DNA from: Terriglobia bacterium
GTDB lineage: Bacteria > Acidobacteriota > Terriglobia > Bryobacterales > UBA6623
Length of the DNA: 47,191 bases
Reading direction: 5' to 3'
Assembly: GCA_009838515.1 (NCBI GenBank)
Contig: VXRL01000032.1
Coordinates: 1-47,191 of the forward strand
The notes beneath the pieces are model-generated. The model saw only the letters and a list, made by a program, of their open reading frames with translations, was not told where the DNA came from and ran no database searches. Both the position numbers and the translations under genes were made by a program. This document shows, piece after piece, positions 35,756 through 44,625 of the stretch (within the stretch, counting starts at the first letter, position 1; each line of letters begins with the position of its first letter).

Positions 35756-36466
35756 TCAGGACTCCAGGGGGGTTGCTCGCGGCCCGCGCAGGACGATATC
35801 GAACTCGAAGCCCAAGGCCCATTCGGGCTCTGTCAGCTCCGTCGAATACCCCGCTACGAGCCGCTGGCGGGCGGCCGCGTCCGCGGTGGCGTTAAAGATC
35901 GGATCTAGGGCCAGCAACGGATCTCCCGGAAAGTACATCTGCGTGACGAGCCGTTGGATGAATGCCGTGCCGAACACTGAGAAATGGATATGTGCCGGTC
36001 GCCAAGCATTCGGGTGGTTGCGCCACGGATACGCCCCCGGGCGGATGGTGGTGAAGCGGTAGCGCCCGGCGCTATCTGTCAACGCCCTGCCCGCACCGAG
36101 GAAGTTGGGGTCGAGCGGGGCTTCGTGCTGGTCTTGAGAATGCACGTAACGGCCGGCCGCGTTCGCCTGCCAAACTTCGATCAGGGCGTTCGGAATCGCT
36201 CTGCCTGCCTCGTCAACCAGTCGCCCTGCCACAATGATGCGCTCGCCGATGGCCTCGCCATCCCGCACGGCATTGCGGGTCAGGTCCGCGTCTTCGCTGG
36301 TCACCGCGAAGTGCCCGAAGACGGGGCCCGTTAACTCAGATAGCGATTGTGGCAGCGGAACCAAGGGCTTCCGCTGCGAGCGAAGCAGCGTCGACTTGTA
36401 ATCGGGATGCGCTTGGCGCGGGTGCGAGGACCAGTCCCGCGGGCCGAGGATCCGCTTGGAGGTCAT
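35756..36466 (-). CDS. pcaH: protocatechuate 3,4-dioxygenase beta subunit
   Basis: 236 aa, the catalytic subunit. Opens protocatechuate between the two hydroxyl-bearing carbons (intradiol cleavage) using Fe(III). All four iron ligands can be placed: Tyr107 (AGRYVHS), Tyr146 (GAYPWRNHPNAWRP), His159 and His161 (AHIHFSVFG). Their spacing equals that of the well-studied Pseudomonas enzyme. The start overlaps the pcaC stop as ATGA. Confidence 0.96.
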   Translation of the reverse strand: MTSKRILGPRDWSSHPRQAHPDYKSTLLRSQRKPLVPLPQSLSELTGPVFGHFAVTSEDADLTRNAVRDGEAIGERIIVAGRLVDEAGRAIPNALIEVWQANAAGRYVHSQDQHEAPLDPNFLGAGRALTDSAGRYRFTTIRPGAYPWRNHPNAWRPAHIHFSVFGTAFIQRLVTQMYFPGDPLLALDPIFNATADAAARQRLVAGYSTELTEPEWALGFEFDIVLRGPRATPLES

Positions 36467-36858
36467 TCCGCGCCTGCCTCGCCGTCAACTTCTGCCAGCG
36501 CCCGCCGGGCCGCCGCGAATGCCTGATTCGCCGCCGGGACACCCGCGTACACCGCGACGTGCAGCAGGGCTTCGGCGATTTCGCTGCTTCGTGCCCCGGT
36601 ACGGCGTGCAGCCTTGACGTGCATTTCCAACTCGGCGTAGTGCCCCAGCGCCCCTAGCAGGGCGATGGTCACGAGGGACCGGGTCCTTTGGTCGAGCTGG
36701 GGACGCGACCAGACCGTACCCCATGCGGACTCGGTGATGAAGCGCTGGAAGGCCTCGTCGAATTCCGTCTTGCGTGCCTCCGCGCCATCAACGTGGTCGT
36801 CTCCCAAGACTTCTCGCCGGATGCGCATTCCGAGCGCGTGGAGATCGTCAGCGCTCAA
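36463..36858 (-). CDS. pcaC: 4-carboxymuconolactone decarboxylase
   Basis: 131 aa, AhpD-like fold. Decarboxylates 4-carboxymuconolactone to 3-oxoadipate enol-lactone. RSLVTIALLGALGHYAELEMHVKAARRTGARSSEIAEALLHVAVYAGVPAANQAF is the signature helical core. Starts at TTG 36858 with GGAGG at 36865-36869, which overlaps the end of pcaD by 11 nt. Not fused to PcaD as in some actinobacteria. Confidence 0.95.
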   Translation of the reverse strand: MSADDLHALGMRIRREVLGDDHVDGAEARKTEFDEAFQRFITESAWGTVWSRPQLDQRTRSLVTIALLGALGHYAELEMHVKAARRTGARSSEIAEALLHVAVYAGVPAANQAFAAARRALAEVDGEAGAE

Positions 36859-37642
36859 CGCGATCCTCCAAGAATCGCAGCAGGATCGCGGCGAACTCGG
36901 CCGGGCACTCGACCGGGGCGAGGTGGCCCGCGCCGGGAATCTCCCGGTACGTGGCGTCTGGCAATCGCCGCGCCAGACTCTTGACGGTCGCGGTTGGCGT
37001 CGACTGGTCTTCTGAGCCGCAAATGCAGACCGCCGGGACCCTGATGCTGCCCAACAGGCTGCTCAGGTTCGCATCGCGCAACGCCGCGCAGGATCCAAGG
37101 TAGCCGTTGATCGGCGCTCGCGCTAGCAGGGCAGTCCAACCCCGCACGGCGACTGACTGTTCGCGGCGGTACGACGTGCCGAACCAGCGTTCCATGACCG
37201 TTGCCGCGAGCGGTTCCAGGCCGCCAGCGCGAACCTGGCTGATGCGCGTGTCCCAGAATTCACGCGGGCCGATCAGATCGGCCGTGTCGGCCAGCACCAA
37301 GCCCTGCACCAAGTCCGGTCTGCGAACGGCGGCGGCCATGGCGATCATTCCACCGATGGACAGGCCGCACAGGACCGCGGGCCCCCATCGCAGGCTATCA
37401 AGCAGGCCCGCTAGGTCATCGGCGTGGTCCATGATCGTATACGGCCCGGCGGGACTCTGTGTCAGCCCTTGGCCGCGCTCGTCGTAGCGCAGCGAGCGGA
37501 TTCGTCCGCCGAGCTCGAGTATGAGATCATCCCAGATGCGACAGTCAGTGCCTAGTGAATTCAGGAAGACGACGCGGGGGGCATCTGGGGGGCCTGCCGC
37601 GCGATAGTACATCGTCAGGTCCGCTGATTCTGCGAACGCCAT
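36848..37642 (-). CDS. pcaD: 3-oxoadipate enol-lactonase
   Basis: 264 aa from the ATG at 37642 (an upstream in-frame codon at 37687 would run into the operator). Alpha/beta-hydrolase that opens the enol-lactone to 3-oxoadipate. Catalytic Ser95 lies in GLSIGG, the acid in CGSEDQSTP and the His in PGAGHLAPVE; VVFLNSLGTDCRIWD gives the oxyanion-hole region. First gene of the unit. The TTGACT on the minus strand at 37689-37694, with the inverted repeat in its spacer, is a likely promoter. Confidence 0.94.
   Translation of the reverse strand: MAFAESADLTMYYRAAGPPDAPRVVFLNSLGTDCRIWDDLILELGGRIRSLRYDERGQGLTQSPAGPYTIMDHADDLAGLLDSLRWGPAVLCGLSIGGMIAMAAAVRRPDLVQGLVLADTADLIGPREFWDTRISQVRAGGLEPLAATVMERWFGTSYRREQSVAVRGWTALLARAPINGYLGSCAALRDANLSSLLGSIRVPAVCICGSEDQSTPTATVKSLARRLPDATYREIPGAGHLAPVECPAEFAAILLRFLEDRVER
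36865..36869 (-). promoter_or_regulatory. ribosome binding site fixing the TTG start of pcaC
   Basis: GGAGG on the minus strand, 6 nt before the TTG at 36858. It lies inside the 3' end of pcaD. Confidence 0.6.
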
Positions 37643-37670
37643 CCTTGCGATCTGAAGCGTTGACAGGATA

Positions 37671-37684
37671 TTGCGTCTACGCAA
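37671..37684. promoter_or_regulatory. inverted repeat in the pcaD/MarR divergent promoter region
   Basis: TTGCG-TCTA-CGCAA, perfect 5-bp arms around a 4-nt spacer. It lies between a minus-strand TTGACT (37689-37694) facing pcaD and a plus-strand TTGACA (37660-37665) facing the MarR gene, so a protein bound here would cover both promoters. MarR proteins usually bind 16-20-bp palindromes in exactly this position. Confidence 0.55.
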
Positions 37685-37705
37685 CACTAGTCAAGCCCGC
37701 GCTAG

Positions 37706-38146
37706 ATGACCTCGACATTCGCAGAATCGTTCGGCATTCGCTTGCGGCGCGCGTACCAATCGCTCCACAGGCGCGCCAATGCCGAGCTGCGCCAGCGGTT
37801 CGGCGTCACGGCGGACCAATTCGTGGTGCTCAGCCTGCTGGCGGAGCGCGACGGGGTCAGCCAGCAGGAGATCTGTAGTCGCTGCTATTCCGATCCCAGC
37901 ACCATCGGTGCGCTGGTGCGTCGCATGGAGCGGAGCGGCTGGGTGCGGCGCGACACCGATCCGCGCGATGGCAGGGCCCGCCAGGTGCACCTGACCGACT
38001 CCGGTCGACAGCTGCAGCAGGAGTTGTGGGCGGCTGCTGACGATAGCTTTCACCGCGACCTGTGGGCTGTGCCTCGCAACGCGGAGGAGGAGCGTGCGCT
38101 CTTCGATGCATTGGACCGCGTGGTGGAAGCGATGGAAGGCGGGTGA
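37706..38146 (+). CDS. MarR-family transcriptional regulator
   Basis: 146 aa, winged helix-turn-helix. LRQRFGVTADQFVVLSLLAERDGVSQQEICSRCYSDPSTIGALVRRMERSGWVRRDTDPRDGRARQ includes the recognition helix and the DxRxxR wing (DPRDGRAR). The flanking helices form the dimer. MarR regulators often repress aromatic-degradation genes and release DNA when a phenolic or CoA ligand binds. It is divergent from pcaD and begins the operon with the P450 and transporter. The pca genes are elsewhere usually controlled by LysR (PcaQ) or IclR (PcaR/PcaU) proteins, so a MarR here is notable. Confidence 0.88.
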   Translation: MTSTFAESFGIRLRRAYQSLHRRANAELRQRFGVTADQFVVLSLLAERDGVSQQEICSRCYSDPSTIGALVRRMERSGWVRRDTDPRDGRARQVHLTDSGRQLQQELWAAADDSFHRDLWAVPRNAEEERALFDALDRVVEAMEGG

Positions 38147-38151
38147 TTCGG

Positions 38152-39324
38152 ATGGTCGCGGCGACCACGCCATACCGCCTCGACATTGTCTCTGCCGAGG
38201 ATCCGTACCCGTACTACCGGGAACTGCGGGACGAGGATCCGGCGCACTTCTCGTCGGCCGAGCAACTCTGGGTGCTTTCCCGCTTCGACGACGTCTCGAA
38301 CGCCTTCCGGGACTGGAAGACGTGGTCCTCGAAGCGTCGCGGCAACTTGGTCAACGACATGCCGGAGCGGATCGGCCGGACGCTAGGCACGACCGATCCC
38401 CCGGACCACCGCTTCGCTCGCGGTCTGGTCGAGAAGGCCTTCACGCGCGGCACGGTCGAGCGGCTCGCTCCGCGGATCTCCTCGCACGCGAGCGCACTTG
38501 CTCGCTCCGCGCTGGATCGCGGCGAGGTCGACATGGTAGGGGCGGTGTCGGCGCCGCTGAACGCGGCGATCCTCGGAACGATGTTCGGCGTTCCGGACGC
38601 CGATTTCCTGGCACTGCGCCGGTGGCTCGACGATTTCTTCCTGCGCGACGAGCCGGTGCCCGGCCGCGAGTCCCGGCAGACGGTCGCGATGCGCGAGTTG
38701 AGCAAGTACCTGGACCGGTTGGCGAGCGAACGCGTCGCCCGCCCTTCCGAGGACCTGATGAGTGCGATGCTGCAGGCCGAGCAGGACGGCCGTCGGCTCA
38801 GCCGCGAGCAGGTCGTGGTGACGACCATGACGTTCCTGACGGCTGGCTTCGAATCCACCAACAACCTGTTCACCAACCTTGCGTATGCCCTCGCCGCACA
38901 TCCGGCGGTATATATCCGGCTCCGGACGTGCCCGGAATCGGTGCCCAGCTTCGTCGAGGAGGGCATGCGCTGGGACGCCCCCGCGCAGGGCTTCGTGCGC
39001 AGCCCCACGAGAGACGTGGAATTGCACGGTGCGCTGCTGCCTGAGGGGGCGCAGGTCCTGCTGCACATCGGCTCGGCCAATCGTGACGAGCGCGCGTTCG
39101 AGAGGCCGGACGAGTTTGATATCGAGAGGCCCAGCAATCGCCACCTGGGGTTGGGCAAGGGAATCCACTTCTGCGTCGGTGCGCCGCTGGCCCGCGAGAT
39201 GGCGAGCGCATTGTTCCGGGCCTTGGTAGCGGCCAGCCGCGTGTGGGAAGTTGACCTCGATCGGGCGCGTCGCGTGACTACACCGAACTTCCGCGGGTTT
39301 TCGGAGCTGACGCTACGGATCTGA
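38152..39324 (+). CDS. cytochrome P450
   Basis: 390 aa, soluble bacterial class. I-helix TAGFESTNN (Glu234, Thr236), K-helix EGMR (Glu270, Arg273), and heme loop LGKGIHFCVG with Cys341 as thiolate ligand. The residue seven before Cys, usually Phe, is Leu334. Substrate-recognition regions cannot be read directly. The gene starts at ATG 38152 or at a GTG (38143) that overlaps the MarR stop, so it is coupled to the regulator. The pathway setting suggests an aromatic-acid hydroxylase or O-demethylase making protocatechuate; ferredoxin and reductase are not in the window. Confidence 0.9.
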   Translation: MVAATTPYRLDIVSAEDPYPYYRELRDEDPAHFSSAEQLWVLSRFDDVSNAFRDWKTWSSKRRGNLVNDMPERIGRTLGTTDPPDHRFARGLVEKAFTRGTVERLAPRISSHASALARSALDRGEVDMVGAVSAPLNAAILGTMFGVPDADFLALRRWLDDFFLRDEPVPGRESRQTVAMRELSKYLDRLASERVARPSEDLMSAMLQAEQDGRRLSREQVVVTTMTFLTAGFESTNNLFTNLAYALAAHPAVYIRLRTCPESVPSFVEEGMRWDAPAQGFVRSPTRDVELHGALLPEGAQVLLHIGSANRDERAFERPDEFDIERPSNRHLGLGKGIHFCVGAPLAREMASALFRALVAASRVWEVDLDRARRVTTPNFRGFSELTLRI

Positions 39325-39335
39325 GGACTGAATCG

Positions 39336-39539
39336 ATGCCCGGCTCGCACCCGCGCTGGCCTCTGCTGCTCTTGCTGCTGCTCGGGGTCGGCTTTGAGAA
39401 CTTCTGGCTTTGGGGCGAGGACTGGCTGCTGTTCGGCATACCCGTCAACCTCGCGTACCACGTCGGCCTGTGCGTTGTCGGCGCGGGCCTGCTGGCGGCG
39501 GTGGTGCGCTGGGGCTGGCCGGACGACGCGGACGACTAG
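39336..39539 (+). CDS. small two-helix membrane protein (DUF3311-like)
   Basis: 67 aa. Two hydrophobic helices (about residues 8-24 and 35-57) separated by a WGEDW loop, with the pattern LLFGIPVNLAYHVGLCVVGAG seen in small proteins encoded just before sodium:solute symporters. It starts 11 nt after the P450 stop with GAGG upstream, and ends 7 nt before the symporter. Probably a transporter accessory subunit; the role of such partners is unknown. Confidence 0.7.
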   Translation: MPGSHPRWPLLLLLLLGVGFENFWLWGEDWLLFGIPVNLAYHVGLCVVGAGLLAAVVRWGWPDDADD

Positions 39540-39546
39540 GCGCGCC

Positions 39547-40989
39547 ATGGTCCTGTTGGTTCTGTCTGCATACCTGCTGGTGGTCTTGGGCGTTGGCCTA
39601 TTCGGCCACCGGCTTTTCCGTGGCACCGGCGAGGACTATTTCTTGGCGAGCCGCTCGATCGGTCCCGTCATCCTGCTGATGACGTTGCTGGGGACGAACA
39701 TGACGGCTTTTACCCTGCTCGGCGCCTCGGGAGAGGCCTACCGGCGGGGCGTGATCGTTTTCGCCCTGATGGGATCGAGCACCGCCATCATCGTGCCGTT
39801 CCTGTTCTATTACCTCGGCATCCGGTCGTGGAGGCTCGGCAAGCAGCACGGTTACGTCACCCAAGTGCAACTGGTGCGGGATCGGTACGGCTCGGACGGC
39901 TTGGGCGCCCTGCTCTTCGTCGTCGCTGTGGCCCTGATGCTGCCGTATCTTCTGATAGGCGTTAAGGGCGGGGGCGATGCGCTCAATATATTGACGGGCG
40001 GTCCGGGCGTTGGATTGCCGCCTTGGGTCGGAAGCTTGGCCGTCTGCGCGGTGACGTATGTCTATGTCAGCTATGGCGGCATGCGCAGCACGGCGTGGGT
40101 GAACGCGCTGCAGACAACCGTGTTCCTGCTCTTTGGGTTAGCCGCGTACGCGGCCGTGGTCTCGCAGTTCGGAGGGATCGGTGCTGCGATGGGCCGGCTT
40201 CGCGCCGGGTATGCCGAGATGGCGAGTTTCGGCACCGACCGCTTCGCGCTCTTGCAGATGGGCTCGTTCCTATTGCTGCCGCTCTGCACGGGAGCGTTCC
40301 CGCACCTGTACAGCCACTGGCTCTCGGCGCGAAGCGCCCGATCCTTCCGGCTTGCGATCGTGGCCTATCCTATTCTGGTCGCCGCGATCTGGTTTCCGAG
40401 CGTGACATTGGGCGCGATCGGCCGCCTGCAGTTCGCGCCACCGCTCGACGGACCGATATTGGTCAAGCTGATCGTGGCGAACACCGGCGAGATCCTAGCC
40501 GGCTGCCTGGCCGCGGGCGTATTCGCCGCGATCATGTCCTCCCTTGACTCGCAGATTCTCGCACTGGGCGCGATGTTCACGCAAGATATCGTGCGCCACT
40601 ACGGATTCGATGGCAAGCTGCGCGAAGAGCGCCAGGTCTGGTTCGGGCGGGCCTTCGTGCTGGCGTTCCTCGGCCTGGCGTTTCTCTGCTCGCTGGTTGC
40701 GTCCCAGTCCATCTTCGCGCTTGGGACGTGGGCTCTGACTGGGTTCGCCGGCCTGTTACCCATGCTGGCGGCGACGTTGTTCTGGCCGCGGGCGACGGCG
40801 CGCGGCGCGGCTGCGTCGATCGTGACCGTGGTCGTGCTGTGGGCGGGCCTCTTCTGGGACTCCCTGTCGGTCGAGGGAGCGTACAGCGTTGCGGGCACAG
40901 GCTTGATGCCGGTCGCGCTGATCGTGCCGGCATCCACGCTTGCCTTGGTGCTGGGGTCGCTCGGCAAGCGGTCTCGCTCTCAGCGCTGA
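39547..40989 (+). CDS. sodium:solute symporter family transporter
   Basis: 480 aa with about 13 membrane helices. Early helices contain GTGEDYFLASRSIGPVILLMTLLGTNMTAFTLLGASGEAYRRG, and YGGMRSTAWVNALQTTVFL and FAAIMSSLDSQILALGAMFTQDI follow: the SSS signatures, with the Ser/Asp sodium-site region. Members move carboxylates, sugars, amino acids or pantothenate with Na+. The link to pca and P450 genes suggests an aromatic acid substrate. The ATG at 39547 is preferred over the longer open frame because it begins the first helix. Confidence 0.88.
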   Translation: MVLLVLSAYLLVVLGVGLFGHRLFRGTGEDYFLASRSIGPVILLMTLLGTNMTAFTLLGASGEAYRRGVIVFALMGSSTAIIVPFLFYYLGIRSWRLGKQHGYVTQVQLVRDRYGSDGLGALLFVVAVALMLPYLLIGVKGGGDALNILTGGPGVGLPPWVGSLAVCAVTYVYVSYGGMRSTAWVNALQTTVFLLFGLAAYAAVVSQFGGIGAAMGRLRAGYAEMASFGTDRFALLQMGSFLLLPLCTGAFPHLYSHWLSARSARSFRLAIVAYPILVAAIWFPSVTLGAIGRLQFAPPLDGPILVKLIVANTGEILAGCLAAGVFAAIMSSLDSQILALGAMFTQDIVRHYGFDGKLREERQVWFGRAFVLAFLGLAFLCSLVASQSIFALGTWALTGFAGLLPMLAATLFWPRATARGAAASIVTVVVLWAGLFWDSLSVEGAYSVAGTGLMPVALIVPASTLALVLGSLGKRSRSQR

Positions 40990-41176
40990 GGCGGCAGGTG
41001 TCCGGACGCGATTGCCAGTCGCGCTCAAGGTTGTTTTGCGAATTCTTGACTTCCTGCGGCGGCAACTTGCCTGCCCGCATGCTATGGTCTGGCCTAGGAT
41101 TAGGTGCGAATGGTGGGCGAAGTGTGCTTCGTCGAGGCCACTGCCCGATTCGCAAGAATGCAGGCGGGGTGAAATC

Positions 41177-44100
41177 ATGATTCGAAGTTTGCGCGGAGCG
41201 TTGTGGCTTGGCCTGTTCGCGGCAGTGTTCGCCGCACCTGTGCGCGCTCAGGTCAGCCTGGCGGGCGTGACCGGTGTCGTCACCGACGCCGCCGATGCCG
41301 TGATCCCGGGCGCTAGCGTCTTCATGACGAACGTCGAGACCGGGATCGAAACACAGGCGGAAACCAACGAGGCCGGCTATTACACGTTGGTCAGCTTGGT
41401 CCCTGGCTCGTACGAACTCGCGGTGCAATCCGATGGGTTCTCCCGCTTCGTGCGGACCAATCTTGAGTTGGAAACGGGCCAGCAACTGCGCCTCGACGTA
41501 GCGCTCGAGATCGGCGCAGTCACCGAGTCGGTGACCGTCAGCTCGGCCGCTCCTGCGATCAATCTCGAGCGCGGAGCGGTCAAGGGCGACGTGATCGTCC
41601 ACGAAGAGATCCAAGACCTGCCGCTGCAGGGCCGCGATTTCACCAACCTCGCGTTCTTGGTGCCCGGTGTGATGCCGCGCGGGCGCGGGCAGGGCTCCTT
41701 CGCGTCCGTAAACGGCGCCCGCGGCGACCAGACCAACTTCTTCGTCGATGGTGTCAGCAACCGCAACCCGGTCGGTGGCAGGGCGCAGGTGCGGCCGCCA
41801 CTAGACGCGGTCGAGGAGTTCCGCGTCGTCACTTCCGGCTTCTCCGCCGAGTACGGCGGTTTCTCGGGCGGCATCATCGGCATCACGATGCGCTCCGGGA
41901 CGAATCAGTTCCACGGCTCGGCATTCGAGTACCTGCGCAACGAGGTGCTTGACGCGCGTGGGTTCTTTGACGAGGAGCGCCTGCGGCTGCGCCGCAACCA
42001 GTTTGGCGGCACCTTGGGAGGCCCGATCCTGCGCAACAAGAGCTTCTTCCTCGTCAGCCTCGAAGGGCGCCTGCAGTCGATCGGCAGGACACGCTTGGGC
42101 AACGTGCCGACCGCGCTCGAGCGGGCGGGCGATTTTTCCCAGTCCCTGGACATCGCCAGAGGCACGGCCGGCGGAACTCTCGAGCCGGTGTATCTCAACG
42201 ACCCGGATCGCAGCGGAGCGTGCAACCGGCGCGTGAAGCGCGGCTGCTTTCCGAACAACCAGATCCCGGCCACGAGCCTTGACCCGATTGCGCTGGGCCT
42301 GATCGATTTCTACCCTCTGCCCAACCGCGACAACCTGCGGCTGAACAACATCTCGACGGCGGTGGACGACGACGACTGGTACCAGGTGGTCTTCAAGGTC
42401 GATCAGAACTTCTCGCCCAATGACAACTTCTCGGTCAGCTACCAGAAGCGCTTCAACAATTTGGAGAATCCCTTCGCCGGCAGCGCCCTGGCGATCTGGG
42501 GCGACGAGACGCGCGACCGGCGCGACCTGATCTCGCTGCGCCACACGCACACGTTCTCGCCGACATTGGTGCTGGAGCTGTCGGGCGGTTTCAGCCACCG
42601 TGACAACTACTCCTATTCGCTGGCCGCGAATGATGATCCGGCCACCATTGGCCTGCCCGTGCCGGACGATCTGCCCTCCGAGCTACAGGGGCTGCCGCGG
42701 GTCACGCTGCAGGGCTACTGGCCCTTGGGGCAGAGCGGCGGCACGCCCCGCGAGCAGCAGATCTGGGACTGGCAGGCCTCCGGCCGCCTGTCGTGGATCC
42801 GCCAGACCCACACGATAAGAATGGGCTTTGATACCTCCCGCGTGCTGTACGACCAGCCGCAGTACAACAACGTGCGCGGCTCGTACCGCTTCGGACGCCG
42901 CTTTACCCGCCACACGGTCGGTGACCTGCTCCTTGGCCGCTTGCAGAGTGTCAACCGGCGCGTCCAGACGACGTTCAATGAATTGCGCAGTCACGGTTTC
43001 GGGCTGTTTATCAACGACGACTGGAAGGTGAATCGCGATGTCACGCTCAATCTCGGCCTGCGGTACGAGGTCGAGATGCCGCCCTATGACGTGAACGACC
43101 GCCTGTCGACGTATCACCCCGAGCTGAACAAAGTCGTGCTGGCGGGCGACCAAGCGCTGCCCAACTTGGACCAGATCTTGGCCGATCAAGGGCTGACGGA
43201 TCGCACCGCCCTTGCGAGCGACGTGGGCATGACCCGCCGGCTAATCGATCCCGACTTCAACAATTTCGCTCCGCGGCTCGGGTTCGCGTGGAGACCGTTC
43301 GGCAATAACCGCAATGTGGTGCGGGGAGGCTACGGGATCTTCTATCAGGGCTACTTGCTGGGCCCGGTGCGGGGCCAGCTGGCGGGTGTCTTCCCGTTCA
43401 CCTTCAACGAGACCTACAACTCGACGGGGAACCGAAACATCCCTGCGCCGACGCTCCAGAACCCCTATCCCGACGGACGCCAGCGCATCGGCGGCCAAGG
43501 GATCCAGAACGTGAACGGCTTCGATCCCGACCCACCCACGGCGTACCTGCAATCGTGGAACCTAACGATCGAGCGGGATCTCGGCGGCGGACAGGCCTTG
43601 GAGATCGGCTACGTCGCCTCGAAAGGGAGCCACCTCCAGCGCCGCTACGACTACAACCAGCCGATCCGGGACCTAACGCAAGCGGTTGAAGGCGCGAACG
43701 GCAACCTGACCTTCCCCCGCCCCATCGAGGGTTTGAATCGCCTCAACTACACCTCGTTCGGTGCGAATTCGACGTACCAAGCTCTCCAGGCTTCGCTGCG
43801 CCGGCGCAGCCGCAGCGGACTGTTCTATCGCTTCAACTACACCTTCAGCAAGTCTATCGATGACTCTTCCGCTGCGAACGATAACAGCGGGACAGGCGGC
43901 GGGCGTGGCGGAGCGGCCGGAGCCATCGATACGACCAACCTGCGCCTCGACCGTGGTCGCTCGAACTTCGACCAACGGCACGCGTTCACCATGGCGGGGC
44001 GCTACGAGCTGCCGTTCGGCCGGGGGCGTCGTTTCCTGCGTAACCTGCGCGGCCCGGCGGAGGCTGTATTGGGCGGCTGGCAGCTCTCTTCGACAACCAC

Positions 44101-44584
44101 GGCCTATTCTGGCCAGCCCTTCACCGTGCTCGCGGCCAACGTGGATCTCAATGCCGGCGAATCGCCGCGGCCCAACCGCGTCGCGCACGGTTACCAGCAG
44201 CCGGATGCGTTTCCCGGGTTGAAGGGCGTGGATTTCCCGTGGTACGATCTGTCGGCCTTTGAGCGGGTCCCCTGCATCGGAACCGAGAACCGCAATGGGA
44301 TCGAGTGCTTCGAAAGCGCGCACGGCTTCCAGCCCTTCCAGGTCGGCAACTCGGGCAGGAACATCTTGGACATGCCAGGTGCCGTCAACATGAACCTGAG
44401 CCTGCAAAAGAACTTCCAGTTCGAAGGGCGCCGGCGCTTGCAGGTGCGCATGGACGCGTTCAATGCACTGAACATGACTAGGCTGCGTCGGCCCAGCCCG
44501 CAGTTCGATGCGCTGCAAGGCGGCTTGATCATCCAAGCGAGGGATCCGCGCATCCTGCAGGCATCGCTGACATACAGGTTCTAG
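41177..44584 (+). CDS. Oar-like TonB-dependent outer-membrane receptor
   Basis: 1135 aa from the ATG at 41177. A signal peptide ends near PVRAQ. A carboxypeptidase-regulatory-like domain follows (GVVTDAADAVIPGASVFMTN ... GYYTLVSLVPGSYELAVQ, about 30-110). Then QRL-type linker EIGAVTESVTVSSAAP, the plug with LPLQGRDFTNLAFLVPGV and NFFVDGVSNRNP, and a large barrel with many Asn/Arg-rich loops. The end is QASLTYRF, with the terminal Phe needed for barrel insertion. Ligand unknown. A Cys pair in GACNRRVKRGCFPNN may form a loop disulfide. The next gene starts 41 nt downstream. Confidence 0.9.
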   Translation: MIRSLRGALWLGLFAAVFAAPVRAQVSLAGVTGVVTDAADAVIPGASVFMTNVETGIETQAETNEAGYYTLVSLVPGSYELAVQSDGFSRFVRTNLELETGQQLRLDVALEIGAVTESVTVSSAAPAINLERGAVKGDVIVHEEIQDLPLQGRDFTNLAFLVPGVMPRGRGQGSFASVNGARGDQTNFFVDGVSNRNPVGGRAQVRPPLDAVEEFRVVTSGFSAEYGGFSGGIIGITMRSGTNQFHGSAFEYLRNEVLDARGFFDEERLRLRRNQFGGTLGGPILRNKSFFLVSLEGRLQSIGRTRLGNVPTALERAGDFSQSLDIARGTAGGTLEPVYLNDPDRSGACNRRVKRGCFPNNQIPATSLDPIALGLIDFYPLPNRDNLRLNNISTAVDDDDWYQVVFKVDQNFSPNDNFSVSYQKRFNNLENPFAGSALAIWGDETRDRRDLISLRHTHTFSPTLVLELSGGFSHRDNYSYSLAANDDPATIGLPVPDDLPSELQGLPRVTLQGYWPLGQSGGTPREQQIWDWQASGRLSWIRQTHTIRMGFDTSRVLYDQPQYNNVRGSYRFGRRFTRHTVGDLLLGRLQSVNRRVQTTFNELRSHGFGLFINDDWKVNRDVTLNLGLRYEVEMPPYDVNDRLSTYHPELNKVVLAGDQALPNLDQILADQGLTDRTALASDVGMTRRLIDPDFNNFAPRLGFAWRPFGNNRNVVRGGYGIFYQGYLLGPVRGQLAGVFPFTFNETYNSTGNRNIPAPTLQNPYPDGRQRIGGQGIQNVNGFDPDPPTAYLQSWNLTIERDLGGGQALEIGYVASKGSHLQRRYDYNQPIRDLTQAVEGANGNLTFPRPIEGLNRLNYTSFGANSTYQALQASLRRRSRSGLFYRFNYTFSKSIDDSSAANDNSGTGGGRGGAAGAIDTTNLRLDRGRSNFDQRHAFTMAGRYELPFGRGRRFLRNLRGPAEAVLGGWQLSSTTTAYSGQPFTVLAANVDLNAGESPRPNRVAHGYQQPDAFPGLKGVDFPWYDLSAFERVPCIGTENRNGIECFESAHGFQPFQVGNSGRNILDMPGAVNMNLSLQKNFQFEGRRRLQVRMDAFNALNMTRLRRPSPQFDALQGGLIIQARDPRILQASLTYRF

Positions 44585-44625
44585 CGGCACTGCTGGAACG
44601 CTGAGTGAGGATTAGAGGCCAAACA

